A stretch of DNA of 23,280 bases from Rhodocyclaceae bacterium UBA1310 (GTDB lineage Bacteria > Pseudomonadota > Gammaproteobacteria > Burkholderiales > Rhodocyclaceae): positions 1 through 23,280 of the forward strand of contig DBTS01000109.1 in assembly GCA_002307175.1 (NCBI GenBank), written 5' to 3'. The notes beneath the pieces are model-generated. The model had not been told where the DNA came from. It did not search any database and saw nothing but the letters and a program-made list of their open reading frames with translations. Below, in pieces: positions 14,811-22,899 of the stretch (position 1 is the stretch's first letter; the number at the start of each line of letters is the position of its first letter). The position numbers and the translations under genes were made by a program.

Positions 14811-15510
14811 CACGCTGCAGATAGGCTCCTGCGCTCAGCCCCTGTTTGAGTTGCGCGCTGACCTGGTCGGCAAGGACTTCGATCTCCCCCTGCTGCAGCG
14901 CCTGCAGGGTGATCTGCGCAACCTCCAGCGGCGAGGTTTTCGGCACATCGAGACCGCGTGTCATTTCCGTGTCCATATAGCCAACATGCAGCCCCAACAC
15001 TTGGGTTCCCTGCCCACGTAAGGCCTGCCGCAGCCCATTGGTCAGCGACCACGCGGCGGCCTTGGCGGCCGAGTAGGTTTCAGTGCCAGGCAGGGACAGC
15101 CAACTCAGGGCGGAGAGCACATTGATGATTGCGCCCCCACCGTTGGCCGCTAGCGCTGGCACCAGCGCCTGACTCAAGACCAGCGGCGCGAACACCAGTG
15201 TCTCGAATTCCTCACGGGCAGATGAAACTGCCTCGGGCATCAGAATACCTACGCCGCGATTATGGATTCCAGCATTATTGATGAGCAGCGCGACGTCCGC
15301 GCATTGGGCCACAACCGCCTCGATATCTTCCAGGCTTGTCACGTCCAGGCGCAACGGCACAATTCTTTCATCATGCGCAGCCACGGTCTCCGGCCGACGG
15401 GCTGTGGCGTAGACCTTTTTCACGCCCTGCTGCAGCAGGACATCAACAAATGCCTTGCCAAGGCCACGATTCGCGCCGGTCACCAACGCAACACTATTCT
15501 CGATCCGCAT
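14806..15510 (-). CDS. Short-chain dehydrogenase/reductase (SDR)
   Basis: The 234-aa product is a classical SDR oxidoreductase. It has the Rossmann nucleotide motif TGANRGLG (11-18), the NNAG motif (78-81), the catalytic Ser133 in NVLSALSW and YSAAK (Tyr146, Lys150). Arg residues after the second strand (ATARRPE) favour NADPH. AGGAG sits six bases before the ATG at 15510, so this start is preferred over one 15 codons upstream. It lies 58 bases downstream of the HlyD-type adaptor gene on the same strand and is probably cotranscribed with it. The substrate is unknown. Detoxification of a pump substrate is a plausible but unproven link. Its stop codon abuts the pectate lyase remnant. Confidence 0.9.
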   Translation of the reverse strand: MRIENSVALVTGANRGLGKAFVDVLLQQGVKKVYATARRPETVAAHDERIVPLRLDVTSLEDIEAVVAQCADVALLINNAGIHNRGVGILMPEAVSSAREEFETLVFAPLVLSQALVPALAANGGGAIINVLSALSWLSLPGTETYSAAKAAAWSLTNGLRQALRGQGTQVLGLHVGYMDTEMTRGLDVPKTSPLEVAQITLQALQQGEIEVLADQVSAQLKQGLSAGAYLQRG

Positions 15511-15568
15511 TATTTTCTCCTGAGGAGGCCGGCAGGGCAGCCGGTGATATGCCAAAAATCTAAGCCAA

Positions 15569-16684
15569 TCAGCCGTGCAGGGCCACCGTTACGCTCGCGG
15601 AGAGACCCGGGCGCAAACCATCCAGCACCTGCCCCGGCGCCAGACGGATACGCACCGGCACGCGCTGCACAATCTTGGTGAAGTTGCCCGTGCCCGGCTC
15701 GAAGGGCAGCAGCGCAAAACGGGAGCCCGAGCCGGGTGCCAAACTTTCGACATTGCCCAAAAACACCTTGCCGGGGAGCGCATCAAGTTCGACCCGGGCC
15801 GTCTGTCCCTTGCGCATATGCTCAATCTGCGTTTCCTTGAAGTTTGCTGTGACATAACGTTCCTGCAGACTCACCAGCGTAAGCAGGCGCGTGCCCGGCT
15901 GCACGTAATCTCCAGGCTGCACCTGACGATTGCCGACGATGCCATCGATAGGCGCCACAATCACCGTGTGGCGTTGATCCTGGCGGGCCAAATCGAGCGC
16001 TGCGGCAGCACGCAGGCGGGTAGCCTCGGCTTTCTGCAGTGAGGCCTGCAAGCCAGCGCGGCGCGCCTGTGTGACGGCAAGATTGTTCTGCGCCACGTCG
16101 TAGAGCGCCATCACGCGCTGCACATCCTGCGCGGCATCGACTGCAGCAGCGTGGAATCGGTCTGCATCGCTTTTCGCCACGGCACCGCTGCCGACAAGAT
16201 TCGCGTAGCGGCTATCGTCCATGGCGGTGCGCCCGGCCTGCTCCTGCGCGCCGGGAATGGCAGCCTGCGCGGCATGAATGTTCGCTCGCGCCAGTCGCTC
16301 TTCGGCAGCAAGGCTGACCAGCGCGGCGTCCGCAGCCGCCACGCCGGCCTGGGCATCTGCAAGATCGGCTACTGCGCTAGCCACCCGCGCATCGAACTCC
16401 TCGGTATCGATACGCACCAGTGGAGCACCGGCGTGCACAATCTGGTTGTCCTGCACCAACACCTTCGCCACCAGACCGCGTACCTTGGGCGCCACAGCAG
16501 TGGCATCGGCGCCAACATATGCATTGTCAGTCACCTGCGTACGCGGCGGAGCAAGCACCCACGCCACACCAGCGCCGCCTACCGCCAGGGCCACAAGCCC
16601 GGCTATCACTGCGCGCCTGCGCCCAATAGCTACGGAGAGCGTGGCAGACACGCCGGACTCCTCTTTCTGAGCACTGGAATTCAT
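15569..16684 (-). CDS. HlyD/EmrA-family efflux membrane-fusion protein
   Basis: The 371-aa product is a periplasmic adaptor that links an inner-membrane pump to an outer-membrane channel. It has one N-terminal membrane anchor (about 24-44), the EmrA signature VTDNAYVGAD (51-60), a barrel-sandwich half (ATAVAPKVRGLVAKVLVQDN), a long Ala-rich coiled-coil hairpin (about 100-220), and the second half with APIDGIVGNRQVQPGDYVQPGTRLLTLV. The ATG at 16684 is chosen; an ATG three codons upstream is equally possible. It is divergent from the EmrB-type pump, its likely partner, rather than in the usual emrAB order. Operon with the SDR gene is suggested by the short gap. Control by the TetR protein is likely through the palindrome upstream. 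Confidence 0.92.
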   Translation of the reverse strand: MNSSAQKEESGVSATLSVAIGRRRAVIAGLVALAVGGAGVAWVLAPPRTQVTDNAYVGADATAVAPKVRGLVAKVLVQDNQIVHAGAPLVRIDTEEFDARVASAVADLADAQAGVAAADAALVSLAAEERLARANIHAAQAAIPGAQEQAGRTAMDDSRYANLVGSGAVAKSDADRFHAAAVDAAQDVQRVMALYDVAQNNLAVTQARRAGLQASLQKAEATRLRAAAALDLARQDQRHTVIVAPIDGIVGNRQVQPGDYVQPGTRLLTLVSLQERYVTANFKETQIEHMRKGQTARVELDALPGKVFLGNVESLAPGSGSRFALLPFEPGTGNFTKIVQRVPVRIRLAPGQVLDGLRPGLSASVTVALHG

Positions 16685-16708
16685 TTCATACATCCCGGGG
16701 TTGCATAA

Positions 16709-16721
16709 GATGACGGTCATC
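16709..16721. promoter_or_regulatory. Perfect 13-bp palindrome in the efflux divergent promoter
   Basis: GATGAC-G-GTCATC lies 25 bases upstream of the adaptor start, between the divergent adaptor and pump genes. A symmetric site of this size suits a TetR dimer, and a TetR gene ends the pump operon. The regulator-site pairing is inference. Confidence 0.55.
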
Positions 16722-16801
16722 ATATAATGTTTGCAAATTGAATCGCAAGCGCGTTTTTGCATTTGGTTATGTTTTGATAATCATTTAATTAGACCCCAGC
16801 A

Positions 16802-18388
16802 ATGGATACCGTCACACCCTCCCGTCCCGACCCAGCTCAACTTAGCAAGGCCCGCAGATTCCTGATTTTTGGCATCATGGCCTGCGGGATGTTCATGGCT
16901 CTGCTCGATATCCAGGTAGTGGCCGCTTCGCTCAGCGATGTACAGGCTGGCCTCGCAGCTGGCCCTGACGAAGTGAGCTGGGTACAGACGGCCTATCTGA
17001 TGGCCGAACTGGTGATGATTCCGCTCTCCGCCTTCCTCGCCCAGGCCATGGGTACGCGCCTGCTCTTCGCCTGCTCGGCGGGCTTGTTCACGCTTGCCAG
17101 CATTGCCTGTGGGATGGCCTGGAACATCGAATCGATGATCGTATTCCGTGCCCTCCAGGGCTTTACCGGTGGCGCAATGATCCCCACGGTATTCGCCACC
17201 GGCTTTGCCCTGTTCCACGACAAGGAACGCGCCGCCATTCCGGCGATTCTCGGCATGGTGTCGGTACTGGCCCCCACGCTGGGCCCCACCGTCGGCGGCC
17301 TGATCACGGACACCATCAGCTGGCGCTGGATATTTTTCATCAACATCGCACCCGGAGTGGCCGTCACCGTGGCAACCCTTTCACTGCTGCATATCGACAG
17401 CCCCAATCCTAGCCTCTTCCGTCGCATCGACTGGCTGCATCTGGCAGCCATGGCTATCGCCCTGGGCTGCCTCGAATATGTACTGGAGGAAGGTCCCCGG
17501 CTCGACTGGTTCGGCGACAACGGCATCCGCATCTGCACCTGGCTGGCTGTGGTGGCATTCATACTGTTCATCGAGCGCTCCCTGTACTCGGCCAATCCCG
17601 TCGTGCGTCTCACGGCATTCCGTCGCCCCAACTTCGTGTTTGCCAGCGTTTTCAATCTGGTCATCGGCTTCGGCCTCTTCGCCTCCACCTACCTGATTCC
17701 CGTCTATCTGGCACGCGTGCGCGGCTTCAACAGCCTACAGATAGGTACCACGGTATTCGTAGTGGGAGTTGCCCAGTTCTTCAGCACCCTGATTGCCGCA
17801 CGCCTGTCACAGCGTGTAGACCAGCGCCTGCTCTTCGCCATCGGCCTGCCAACGTTCGCCTACAGCCTGTGGCTTACGGCGCAAGCCAATACACAGTGGG
17901 GATTTGGCGAGTTCATCGTACCGCAACTGGTACGGGGTCTCTCTATCATGCTGTGCATCGTGCCCAGCGTAAACCTGGCACTGACAGGTTTTTCCGGTGC
18001 CGATCTGCGCTATGCCTCCGGGCTATTCAACCTGATGCGCAATCTCGGTGGCGCCATCGGCATCGCCGTGGTCAACACCTGGCTGCAGGACAACACCCGA
18101 ATCGCCGCCGCCCGCTTTGGAGAAACACTTGGCCGCTCCCCGGAGACGTTCACCGCGGTCGCGGCCACCCTTGCCGGAAACCTGGGGACGCTGATCCCCG
18201 ATCCGGCCATTGCACTGCAGCAGGCGCAACGTCTCCTTGCCAACAACGTGGCACAACAGGCACTGGCGCTGGCTTTCGACGATGTATTCCGGATTATGGG
18301 CTGGATGTTCCTGCTGGCCATGCTCATGGTGCCTTTCGCCAAGGGATCCGGTACCGGCACCCCGCCGCCGGCGTCCGAATCACATTGA
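16802..18388 (+). CDS. EmrB/QacA-type multidrug efflux pump (DHA2 MFS)
   Basis: The 528-aa product is a 14-helix-type MFS drug/proton antiporter of the DHA2 family. It has motif D1 FMALLDIQVVAASLSDVQ with Asp36, motif B FRALQGFTGGAMIPTVFA (115-132) and the antiporter motif C APTLGPTVGG (157-166), followed by SWRWIFFINIAPG. Length is typical for EmrB. Together with the divergent HlyD/EmrA adaptor it should form a tripartite pump that expels drugs or organic compounds. No outer-membrane TolC-type gene is present here. The ATG at 16802 has no strong ribosome site. A TetR regulator follows 68 bases downstream. Confidence 0.93.
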   Translation: MDTVTPSRPDPAQLSKARRFLIFGIMACGMFMALLDIQVVAASLSDVQAGLAAGPDEVSWVQTAYLMAELVMIPLSAFLAQAMGTRLLFACSAGLFTLASIACGMAWNIESMIVFRALQGFTGGAMIPTVFATGFALFHDKERAAIPAILGMVSVLAPTLGPTVGGLITDTISWRWIFFINIAPGVAVTVATLSLLHIDSPNPSLFRRIDWLHLAAMAIALGCLEYVLEEGPRLDWFGDNGIRICTWLAVVAFILFIERSLYSANPVVRLTAFRRPNFVFASVFNLVIGFGLFASTYLIPVYLARVRGFNSLQIGTTVFVVGVAQFFSTLIAARLSQRVDQRLLFAIGLPTFAYSLWLTAQANTQWGFGEFIVPQLVRGLSIMLCIVPSVNLALTGFSGADLRYASGLFNLMRNLGGAIGIAVVNTWLQDNTRIAAARFGETLGRSPETFTAVAATLAGNLGTLIPDPAIALQQAQRLLANNVAQQALALAFDDVFRIMGWMFLLAMLMVPFAKGSGTGTPPPASESH

Positions 18389-18401
18389 ATGGCCCCTGCG
18401 C

Positions 18402-18430
18402 TTGGCGTACATCAGGGCGGATAATATGAT
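18402..18430 (+). promoter_or_regulatory. Predicted sigma-70 promoter for the TetR gene
   Basis: TTGGCG (18402-18407) and TATGAT (18425-18430) are separated by 17 bases, 26 bases before the tetR start. The regulator may therefore be made independently of the pump. Confidence 0.45.
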
Positions 18431-18456
18431 GCGGAGCACCAAAGCTGAGGACATAC

Positions 18457-19044
18457 ATGCGCTACGACCCCGAACACAAGCAGCGTACCCACGAGAAAGT
18501 GCTGCACGAAGCCGCCGAGGCTATCCGCCTGCAGGGGCCGGACAGAATCAGTATCGCCGAACTGATGACCAATGCAGGCCTCACCCACGGTGGTTTCTAC
18601 GCTCATTTCAAATCCAAGGATGAACTGATTGCGGAGGCCGTGGACTGGATGTTTGCCGAACGCCGCGCCGCCTTTGCCAAGAACCTTGAAACCAAGGCGC
18701 CTGCCGATGCCCTGGGCACCTACATTGATCTGTACCTGAGTCCGCGTCACCGTGATCATCGCGAACAAGGCTGCCCCGTGGCCGCACTGGGGAGCGATCT
18801 CGTGCGCCTGCCCAACCTGGCACGTGAGCGCTTCGACGCAGGCATCCAGCGATTCACGATCAATCTCGCCAACCTTCTGCAAGAGTGCGGCCACAAAAAT
18901 CCCGACACGCTGGCACGCTCCGTTTTCTGCGAAATGATCGGTGCGCTGATTCTCTCCCGCAACCTGCTCGAACGCGAACTATCCGGCCAGATTCTCGTCA
19001 CGGCACGCACCAATCTGAGAAATCGCCTGGGTCTGCCCGACTGA
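18457..19044 (+). CDS. TetR/AcrR-family transcriptional regulator
   Basis: The 195-aa product has the TetR-type N-terminal DNA-binding domain, with helix-turn-helix ISIAELMTNAGLTHGGFYAH and the following FKSKDELIAEA (about residues 31-61). The C-terminal ligand-binding part contains GCPVAALGSDLVR. Length is standard. It follows the EmrB-type pump on the same strand and is the probable local repressor of the pump and of the divergent adaptor-SDR genes. The inducing ligand would be expected to be a pump substrate. A TGAGGA ribosome site precedes the ATG. Confidence 0.93.
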   Translation: MRYDPEHKQRTHEKVLHEAAEAIRLQGPDRISIAELMTNAGLTHGGFYAHFKSKDELIAEAVDWMFAERRAAFAKNLETKAPADALGTYIDLYLSPRHRDHREQGCPVAALGSDLVRLPNLARERFDAGIQRFTINLANLLQECGHKNPDTLARSVFCEMIGALILSRNLLERELSGQILVTARTNLRNRLGLPD

Positions 19045-19409
19045 ATCTGCCAACCCCGATACCGGGCTCACAATTGCGCCCGATCAAGACATTTTGTGCC
19101 ACTTCCGATCACCCGCATGGCATTCCAGCAAACTCTGGACTACAGATAGAGGAGCGCAATGCCTGCGGCGCTCCTGGGCACCGGCGCAATCCGGTAACAC
19201 CGGTGGTGCAATTCCCTCGTCGCCGCACGGCGCGGTCTATGTCACGTTTTTTGCATTGCAGCATAGATCGCGAAAAGGGCGGCAGAAACCACGACATCCT
19301 GAACATGTTTGCGGCGGAATCTGGCTCCCTGATCCAGGCATCCGGGGAATTCCGCGCTGACTCGTGGCACACCGAATGGGTGCCACGAATTGTGGCTCAG
19401 GAGAGAATC
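19045..19409 (+). other. Hairpin-rich noncoding leader before the 84-aa gene
   Basis: I see no convincing gene in these 365 bases, but there are several strong inverted repeats. AGGAGCGC (19150-19157) pairs with GCGCTCCT (19168-19175). ACCGG (19180-19184) can pair with CCGGT at 19191-19195, while CACCGG (19179-19184) can pair instead with CCGGTG at 19200-19205. TCGTGGCAC (19362-19370) pairs with GTGCCACGA (19380-19388), ending 10 bases before the ribosome site. It does not match a riboswitch I know. Confidence 0.5.
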
Positions 19410-19664
19410 ATGACATTCACACAAAACGGAAAACAGCACATCACACTCATTCACGGTCATCAACCAATTGATGCAACACTAGGAGCCATTCTGACCGCCC
19501 TGGTCATACTCAGCCTCTGCGTAGCCATCAACACACTGTTCTCGCGACCTCTCGTATGGACGGCGGACGTCGCCACACCCGTCGCTGGTGGCACAACGCT
19601 GACAATCACTCCAACAGCACCCGCGACACCCGGCAATTCGGCCAGCCCGGCAGACAACAACTGA
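19410..19664 (+). CDS. Small single-pass membrane protein, unknown function
   Basis: The 84-aa product is not recognised. It has a polar N-terminus with several histidines (MTFTQNGKQHITLIHGHQPI), one clear membrane helix (about 24-45, ILTALVILSLCVAINTLF), and a Thr/Ala/Pro-rich tail (PTAPATPGNSASPADNN). AGGAG stands seven bases before the ATG, so the short start is favoured over the longer open frame upstream. A strong hairpin lies just ahead of that ribosome site, and an intrinsic terminator follows the stop, so it looks like a single-gene unit. Its closeness to the two-component genes suggests, but does not show, a link. Confidence 0.65.
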   Translation: MTFTQNGKQHITLIHGHQPIDATLGAILTALVILSLCVAINTLFSRPLVWTADVATPVAGGTTLTITPTAPATPGNSASPADNN

Positions 19665-19683
19665 ACATCCCCCGAAGCATCAC

Positions 19684-19717
19684 AAAAAGGCGCCTGAAGG
19701 TCTCTGGCGCTTTTTTG
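19684..19717 (+). terminator. Rho-independent terminator after the 84-aa gene
   Basis: AAAAAGGCGCC (19684-19694) pairs with GGCGCTTTTTT (19706-19716) across an 11-base loop, with one G-T pair. The T-run on one side and A-run on the other would let it work in both directions. Confidence 0.85.
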
Positions 19718-19971
19718 TATCTACGGCTCGCGTTTTTCCTCGCATGCGAACAATGATCTTCGCGCGGAATATCCGCAATTCCTGCAGACTGTTCCGCACT
19801 TTCTGCATCGTATCGCAACGCCCTCGCTTGGGCTGATCACCCCGGGCATTCTTCGCTTCACCTGCTGCAACGCCAGAAACGAAGACTCCCCGGTCCTCCC
19901 GGTGGTCCGGTAGCCACCACAAGGCATTGCGGCAGGTATTCACCCAATGCCGTGATACCCAGGAGAACGCC
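19718..19971. other. Intergenic region between the two small genes
   Basis: No gene is supported in these 254 bases. The only structure noted is GGTGG/CCACC pairing around 19901-19918. A promoter for the 88-aa gene and perhaps the kinase operon should lie here, but no clear -35/-10 pair was found. Confidence 0.3.
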
Positions 19972-20238
19972 ATGCTGCATACACTGACCACCTCAAAGAC
20001 TCGCCTGATCGCCATCGGGGTTGCCGCCCTGATGACATTTGCCATTGCTGTCGGTGTGCCGGCACTCGGACACTACGAAGCAGATCGGGCCAGCATTGCC
20101 ATCAACATGGAAAAAACCCCAATAAGCAATGATGTCATCACCGTTATCGGCCATCGCAAGCATCGCGGCGAAGCCACACACCTGGTGGAGCTTGCAGACT
20201 CTACCGGCACAGGCCTCTCGCAACCCTGCGCAAAGTGA
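19972..20238 (+). CDS. Small probably exported protein, unknown function
   Basis: The 88-aa product is not recognised. It has a basic start and a hydrophobic stretch (about 12-32, LIAIGVAALMTFAIAVGVPA) that is either an uncleaved anchor or a signal peptide. A short polar region follows with EADRASIAINMEKTPISNDV and VIGHRKHRGEATHLVE, ending with a single cysteine. AGGAGA lies just before the ATG at 19972, which supports this start. It precedes the histidine kinase by 89 bases on the same strand and may share its operon, so it could be a ligand, inhibitor or target of that system. This is inference from position only. Confidence 0.65.
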   Translation: MLHTLTTSKTRLIAIGVAALMTFAIAVGVPALGHYEADRASIAINMEKTPISNDVITVIGHRKHRGEATHLVELADSTGTGLSQPCAK

Positions 20239-20327
20239 AAGGACGCCGGAGACCACCCGCCGAGCCAGGCACCTCCCGCAGTTTGCTGCGCAATGTTCGC
20301 GCACATCTGCAATAATCAGCTTACATC

Positions 20328-22136
20328 ATGAGTCCAGATCAGCCTTCGCGCAGCCCATTCCCGGCCCTTAACTTCCTTGGCCGCCATTCGCTGTTCCAGC
20401 TTCTCCTGGGCAGCATTCTGCTTACGCTCGCATTACGAGCGGCATTCCACATCGTGCAGGTGAACGATGTGCTTGCCCGCATCGTCGCCAGCCTGGTGTT
20501 TTTCGCCATTCCGGTTGTCCGCTTTGCCCTCCCCGGCGGGCTGGATGCCGCCAGCGCAGACATCGCCCGGGGGTGGGAGCACAGCATGCGCTGGCTTGCC
20601 CTGGTCGGCTGGTGGCGCCTGCTATTCTTCTCGATACTCGCCGATATCGGGGTTAACGCCGGATTGCACGCCGCATTCCTGCATTACACCCATGAAGATG
20701 CTTTCATCGCAATCATATTCAGCCTGCTAGCCGCTGTGGTGGCTGCACGCATACGCTTGCCTGAGGCAGCCACGGAATCCGCAGTCCCCATCGCCGCTCA
20801 GTCACAACCGGCAGGCAGCGGCGAGGCAAAAACCGGGACACCGATCAGTCTTGTACGAATCATTCTGATCGTGACAGCAATTCTCGCTGCACTTGCCATC
20901 GGTTTCACCGCTGGCTGGAGCGCCAAGTTCGCCCCACACGCACGCCTGTCAGTCAGTGAGAAGGGTATCCTGATCCAATCCACTGATTCTCCGCGCCATT
21001 CTGACGCCAGCAACGATACCCAGGATGAGGATGACGACGATGCTGATGAGGACACTTCCAGCAAAGACGAGCCAGCCAGCAAGGATATCCTCATCGTTCA
21101 GCCCAACGGCCAGCGTGTGCAGGTGCACAAGAGTGCCGACGGTAAGTCACGGGATGTTCTGATCACTGACGAGAACGGGAATCCGCAGGTCAGCGTCCAC
21201 AAACAGATCGGCGCACCGGACGCTTCGGCGCCGGCTGCCCTGCCTGTGCCAGCACAGAACGTGGCTGCGTCCGCTGTTCCGGGTGGCTCGGTGCCGGCCC
21301 CGGCAATATCCGCCCCACCTGCGGCACAGAGCGTACCCGCTTCTACCGCCACGCCTAAACATAAAGCCGATGTCGATCTTGACCTGGAGCAGGATGAAGA
21401 CAAAGCAGCGAAAATGTATTTCGCTTTCCTTCTGTTCCTGGTGGTGTGCAAATTCATGGCGCGCGACAAATACCGCGCCGAGCTGAATGCTGCCTCCGCC
21501 TGGAGCGTGGCCGACCGCTCGATGCTGGACCGGGAAATCGCAGACGCCAAGCTCGCAGCCATGCAGGCACAGATCGAGCCGCATTTCCTCTTCAACACCC
21601 TGGCCAGTATTGACCAGCTCATCCAGAGCGATCCCCCTCGTGCATCCAGGCTGCAGAAAAGCCTGATCCAGTACCTGCGTGCCGCTATCCCGCAGATTCG
21701 CAGCGACGCTCATCGGAGTACTCTCGGGCGCCAGGTCGACATGTCTCTGGCTTATCTTGAAATCATGCAGATGCGTATGGAAGAACGTCTGCACTATGAA
21801 ATCAACGTTACCGATCCGCTGCGCAGCGCAGAATTTCCTTCAATGATGCTGCAGACCCTGATCGAAAACGCCATCAAGCATGGCCTTGAGCCCGCGCCTG
21901 AAGGGGGCAGACTGATCGTCACCGCCACACGGGATGACAAATGCCTGACGATCAATGTATCCAACACGGGCATCAACTATGCCCCCTCGCAAAAACCCGA
22001 CTCCGGCACAGGGCTGGCGAATATCCGCGACCGTCTGCGCCTGCTCTACGGTGACAGGGGCGCATTCACCATCGGCGCCCCGGCCTCTGGCGGCTGCCTC
22101 GCCATTATCAGCATCCCCTACACCATGCAGCCCTGA
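20328..22136 (+). CDS. LytS/YehU-type sensor histidine kinase with unusual acidic periplasmic loop
   Basis: The 602-aa product ends in the His_kinase-HATPase pair of the LytS class. The phospho-acceptor is His419 in IEPHFLFNTL, the N-box is LIENAIKHG (Asn513) and the G-box is SGTGLANIRDRL (559-570). Hydrophobic segments at about 21-41, 50-68, 88-108, 124-141, 176-196 and 363-378 suggest six membrane helices. That would make residues 197-362 periplasmic if the N-terminus is inside. This loop holds an Asp/Glu cluster (233-242, DEDDDDADED), two similar D-[IV]-L-I-x-x-x-N-G...V-H-K units (253-268 and 276-292) and an Ala/Pro-rich tether. I know no such sensor domain. No ribosome site is evident at the ATG. 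It is paired with the response regulator 13 bases downstream. Confidence 0.9.
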   Translation: MSPDQPSRSPFPALNFLGRHSLFQLLLGSILLTLALRAAFHIVQVNDVLARIVASLVFFAIPVVRFALPGGLDAASADIARGWEHSMRWLALVGWWRLLFFSILADIGVNAGLHAAFLHYTHEDAFIAIIFSLLAAVVAARIRLPEAATESAVPIAAQSQPAGSGEAKTGTPISLVRIILIVTAILAALAIGFTAGWSAKFAPHARLSVSEKGILIQSTDSPRHSDASNDTQDEDDDDADEDTSSKDEPASKDILIVQPNGQRVQVHKSADGKSRDVLITDENGNPQVSVHKQIGAPDASAPAALPVPAQNVAASAVPGGSVPAPAISAPPAAQSVPASTATPKHKADVDLDLEQDEDKAAKMYFAFLLFLVVCKFMARDKYRAELNAASAWSVADRSMLDREIADAKLAAMQAQIEPHFLFNTLASIDQLIQSDPPRASRLQKSLIQYLRAAIPQIRSDAHRSTLGRQVDMSLAYLEIMQMRMEERLHYEINVTDPLRSAEFPSMMLQTLIENAIKHGLEPAPEGGRLIVTATRDDKCLTINVSNTGINYAPSQKPDSGTGLANIRDRLRLLYGDRGAFTIGAPASGGCLAIISIPYTMQP

Positions 22137-22149
22137 TCTGGAGACCCCC

Positions 22150-22899
22150 GTGCCCACAGCCCTTATCGCCGATGACGAACGCCTGATGCGCGAACAGTTG
22201 CGTGAAGCCTTGGGTAAGGTCTGGCCCGAGCTTGACATCATTGCCGAAGCACGCAACGGATTGGAAGCCATCAGCCTGAGCCAGGAAAAGCAGCCAGACG
22301 TTGCCTTTCTCGATATCCGCATGCCAGGCTGTGATGGCCTGGAGGCTGCGCGCAGCATCAGCCGGCATGCCCACGTGGTCTTTGTGACGGCTTACGACCA
22401 GCACGCTGTTGCTGCTTTCGACCAGGGGGCCATCGACTACCTGCTCAAACCTACCGAACCGGAGCGCCTTGCGCTATGTGTGCAGCGGCTCAAGGATAAG
22501 CTCGCAGCCAGCCCAACCGACATGGGCCAGCTCCTCGCTCTGCTGGGTACCAGGCTGGAGGCGCGCCACCCGAACTACCTGCAGTCCATCCAGGCAGGCG
22601 TCGGCAATTCCATCCAGCTGATTCCGGTGGGCGAGATTCTTTTCTTCACTTCCGACGACAAATACACCCGCGTTTGTACCAGCACCACCGAAGTGCTGAT
22701 CCGCGCCCCCATCCGCGAACTCGTCACGCAACTCGACCCCGGCCAGTTCTGGCAGATACACCGCGCCAGCATCGTGCGGTTTGATGCGATTTTGCGGGTA
22801 ACGCGCGATGATCGCGGCCATCTGCTGTTGCAACTGCGCGGCCACTCCGAAACGCTGGAAGTCAGCCGCAGTTTCCAGCACCTGTTCCGCCAGATGTAA
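22150..22899 (+). CDS. LytTR-family response regulator
   Basis: The 249-aa product has an N-terminal receiver domain with acidic residues in ADDE (8-10), phospho-acceptor Asp55 in FLDIRMPG, Thr80 and Lys100. A C-terminal LytTR DNA-binding domain (about 145-249) includes GEILFFTSDDKYTRV and FWQIHRASIVRFDAI. This architecture matches LytR/AlgR-type regulators. The start is a GTG at 22150: GGAG lies six bases upstream and the receiver begins directly with PTALIADDE. A longer open frame upstream overlaps the kinase and is not protein-like. It is the cognate partner of the preceding kinase. Targets are unknown; the gene starting at 23217 is the nearest candidate. Confidence 0.94.
   Translation: MPTALIADDERLMREQLREALGKVWPELDIIAEARNGLEAISLSQEKQPDVAFLDIRMPGCDGLEAARSISRHAHVVFVTAYDQHAVAAFDQGAIDYLLKPTEPERLALCVQRLKDKLAASPTDMGQLLALLGTRLEARHPNYLQSIQAGVGNSIQLIPVGEILFFTSDDKYTRVCTSTTEVLIRAPIRELVTQLDPGQFWQIHRASIVRFDAILRVTRDDRGHLLLQLRGHSETLEVSRSFQHLFRQM

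Noticed and set aside
19181..19215. FMN- or cobalamin-riboswitch-like CCGG-rich segment
   Set aside because: The conserved cores of those riboswitches are missing and the following gene has no vitamin link.
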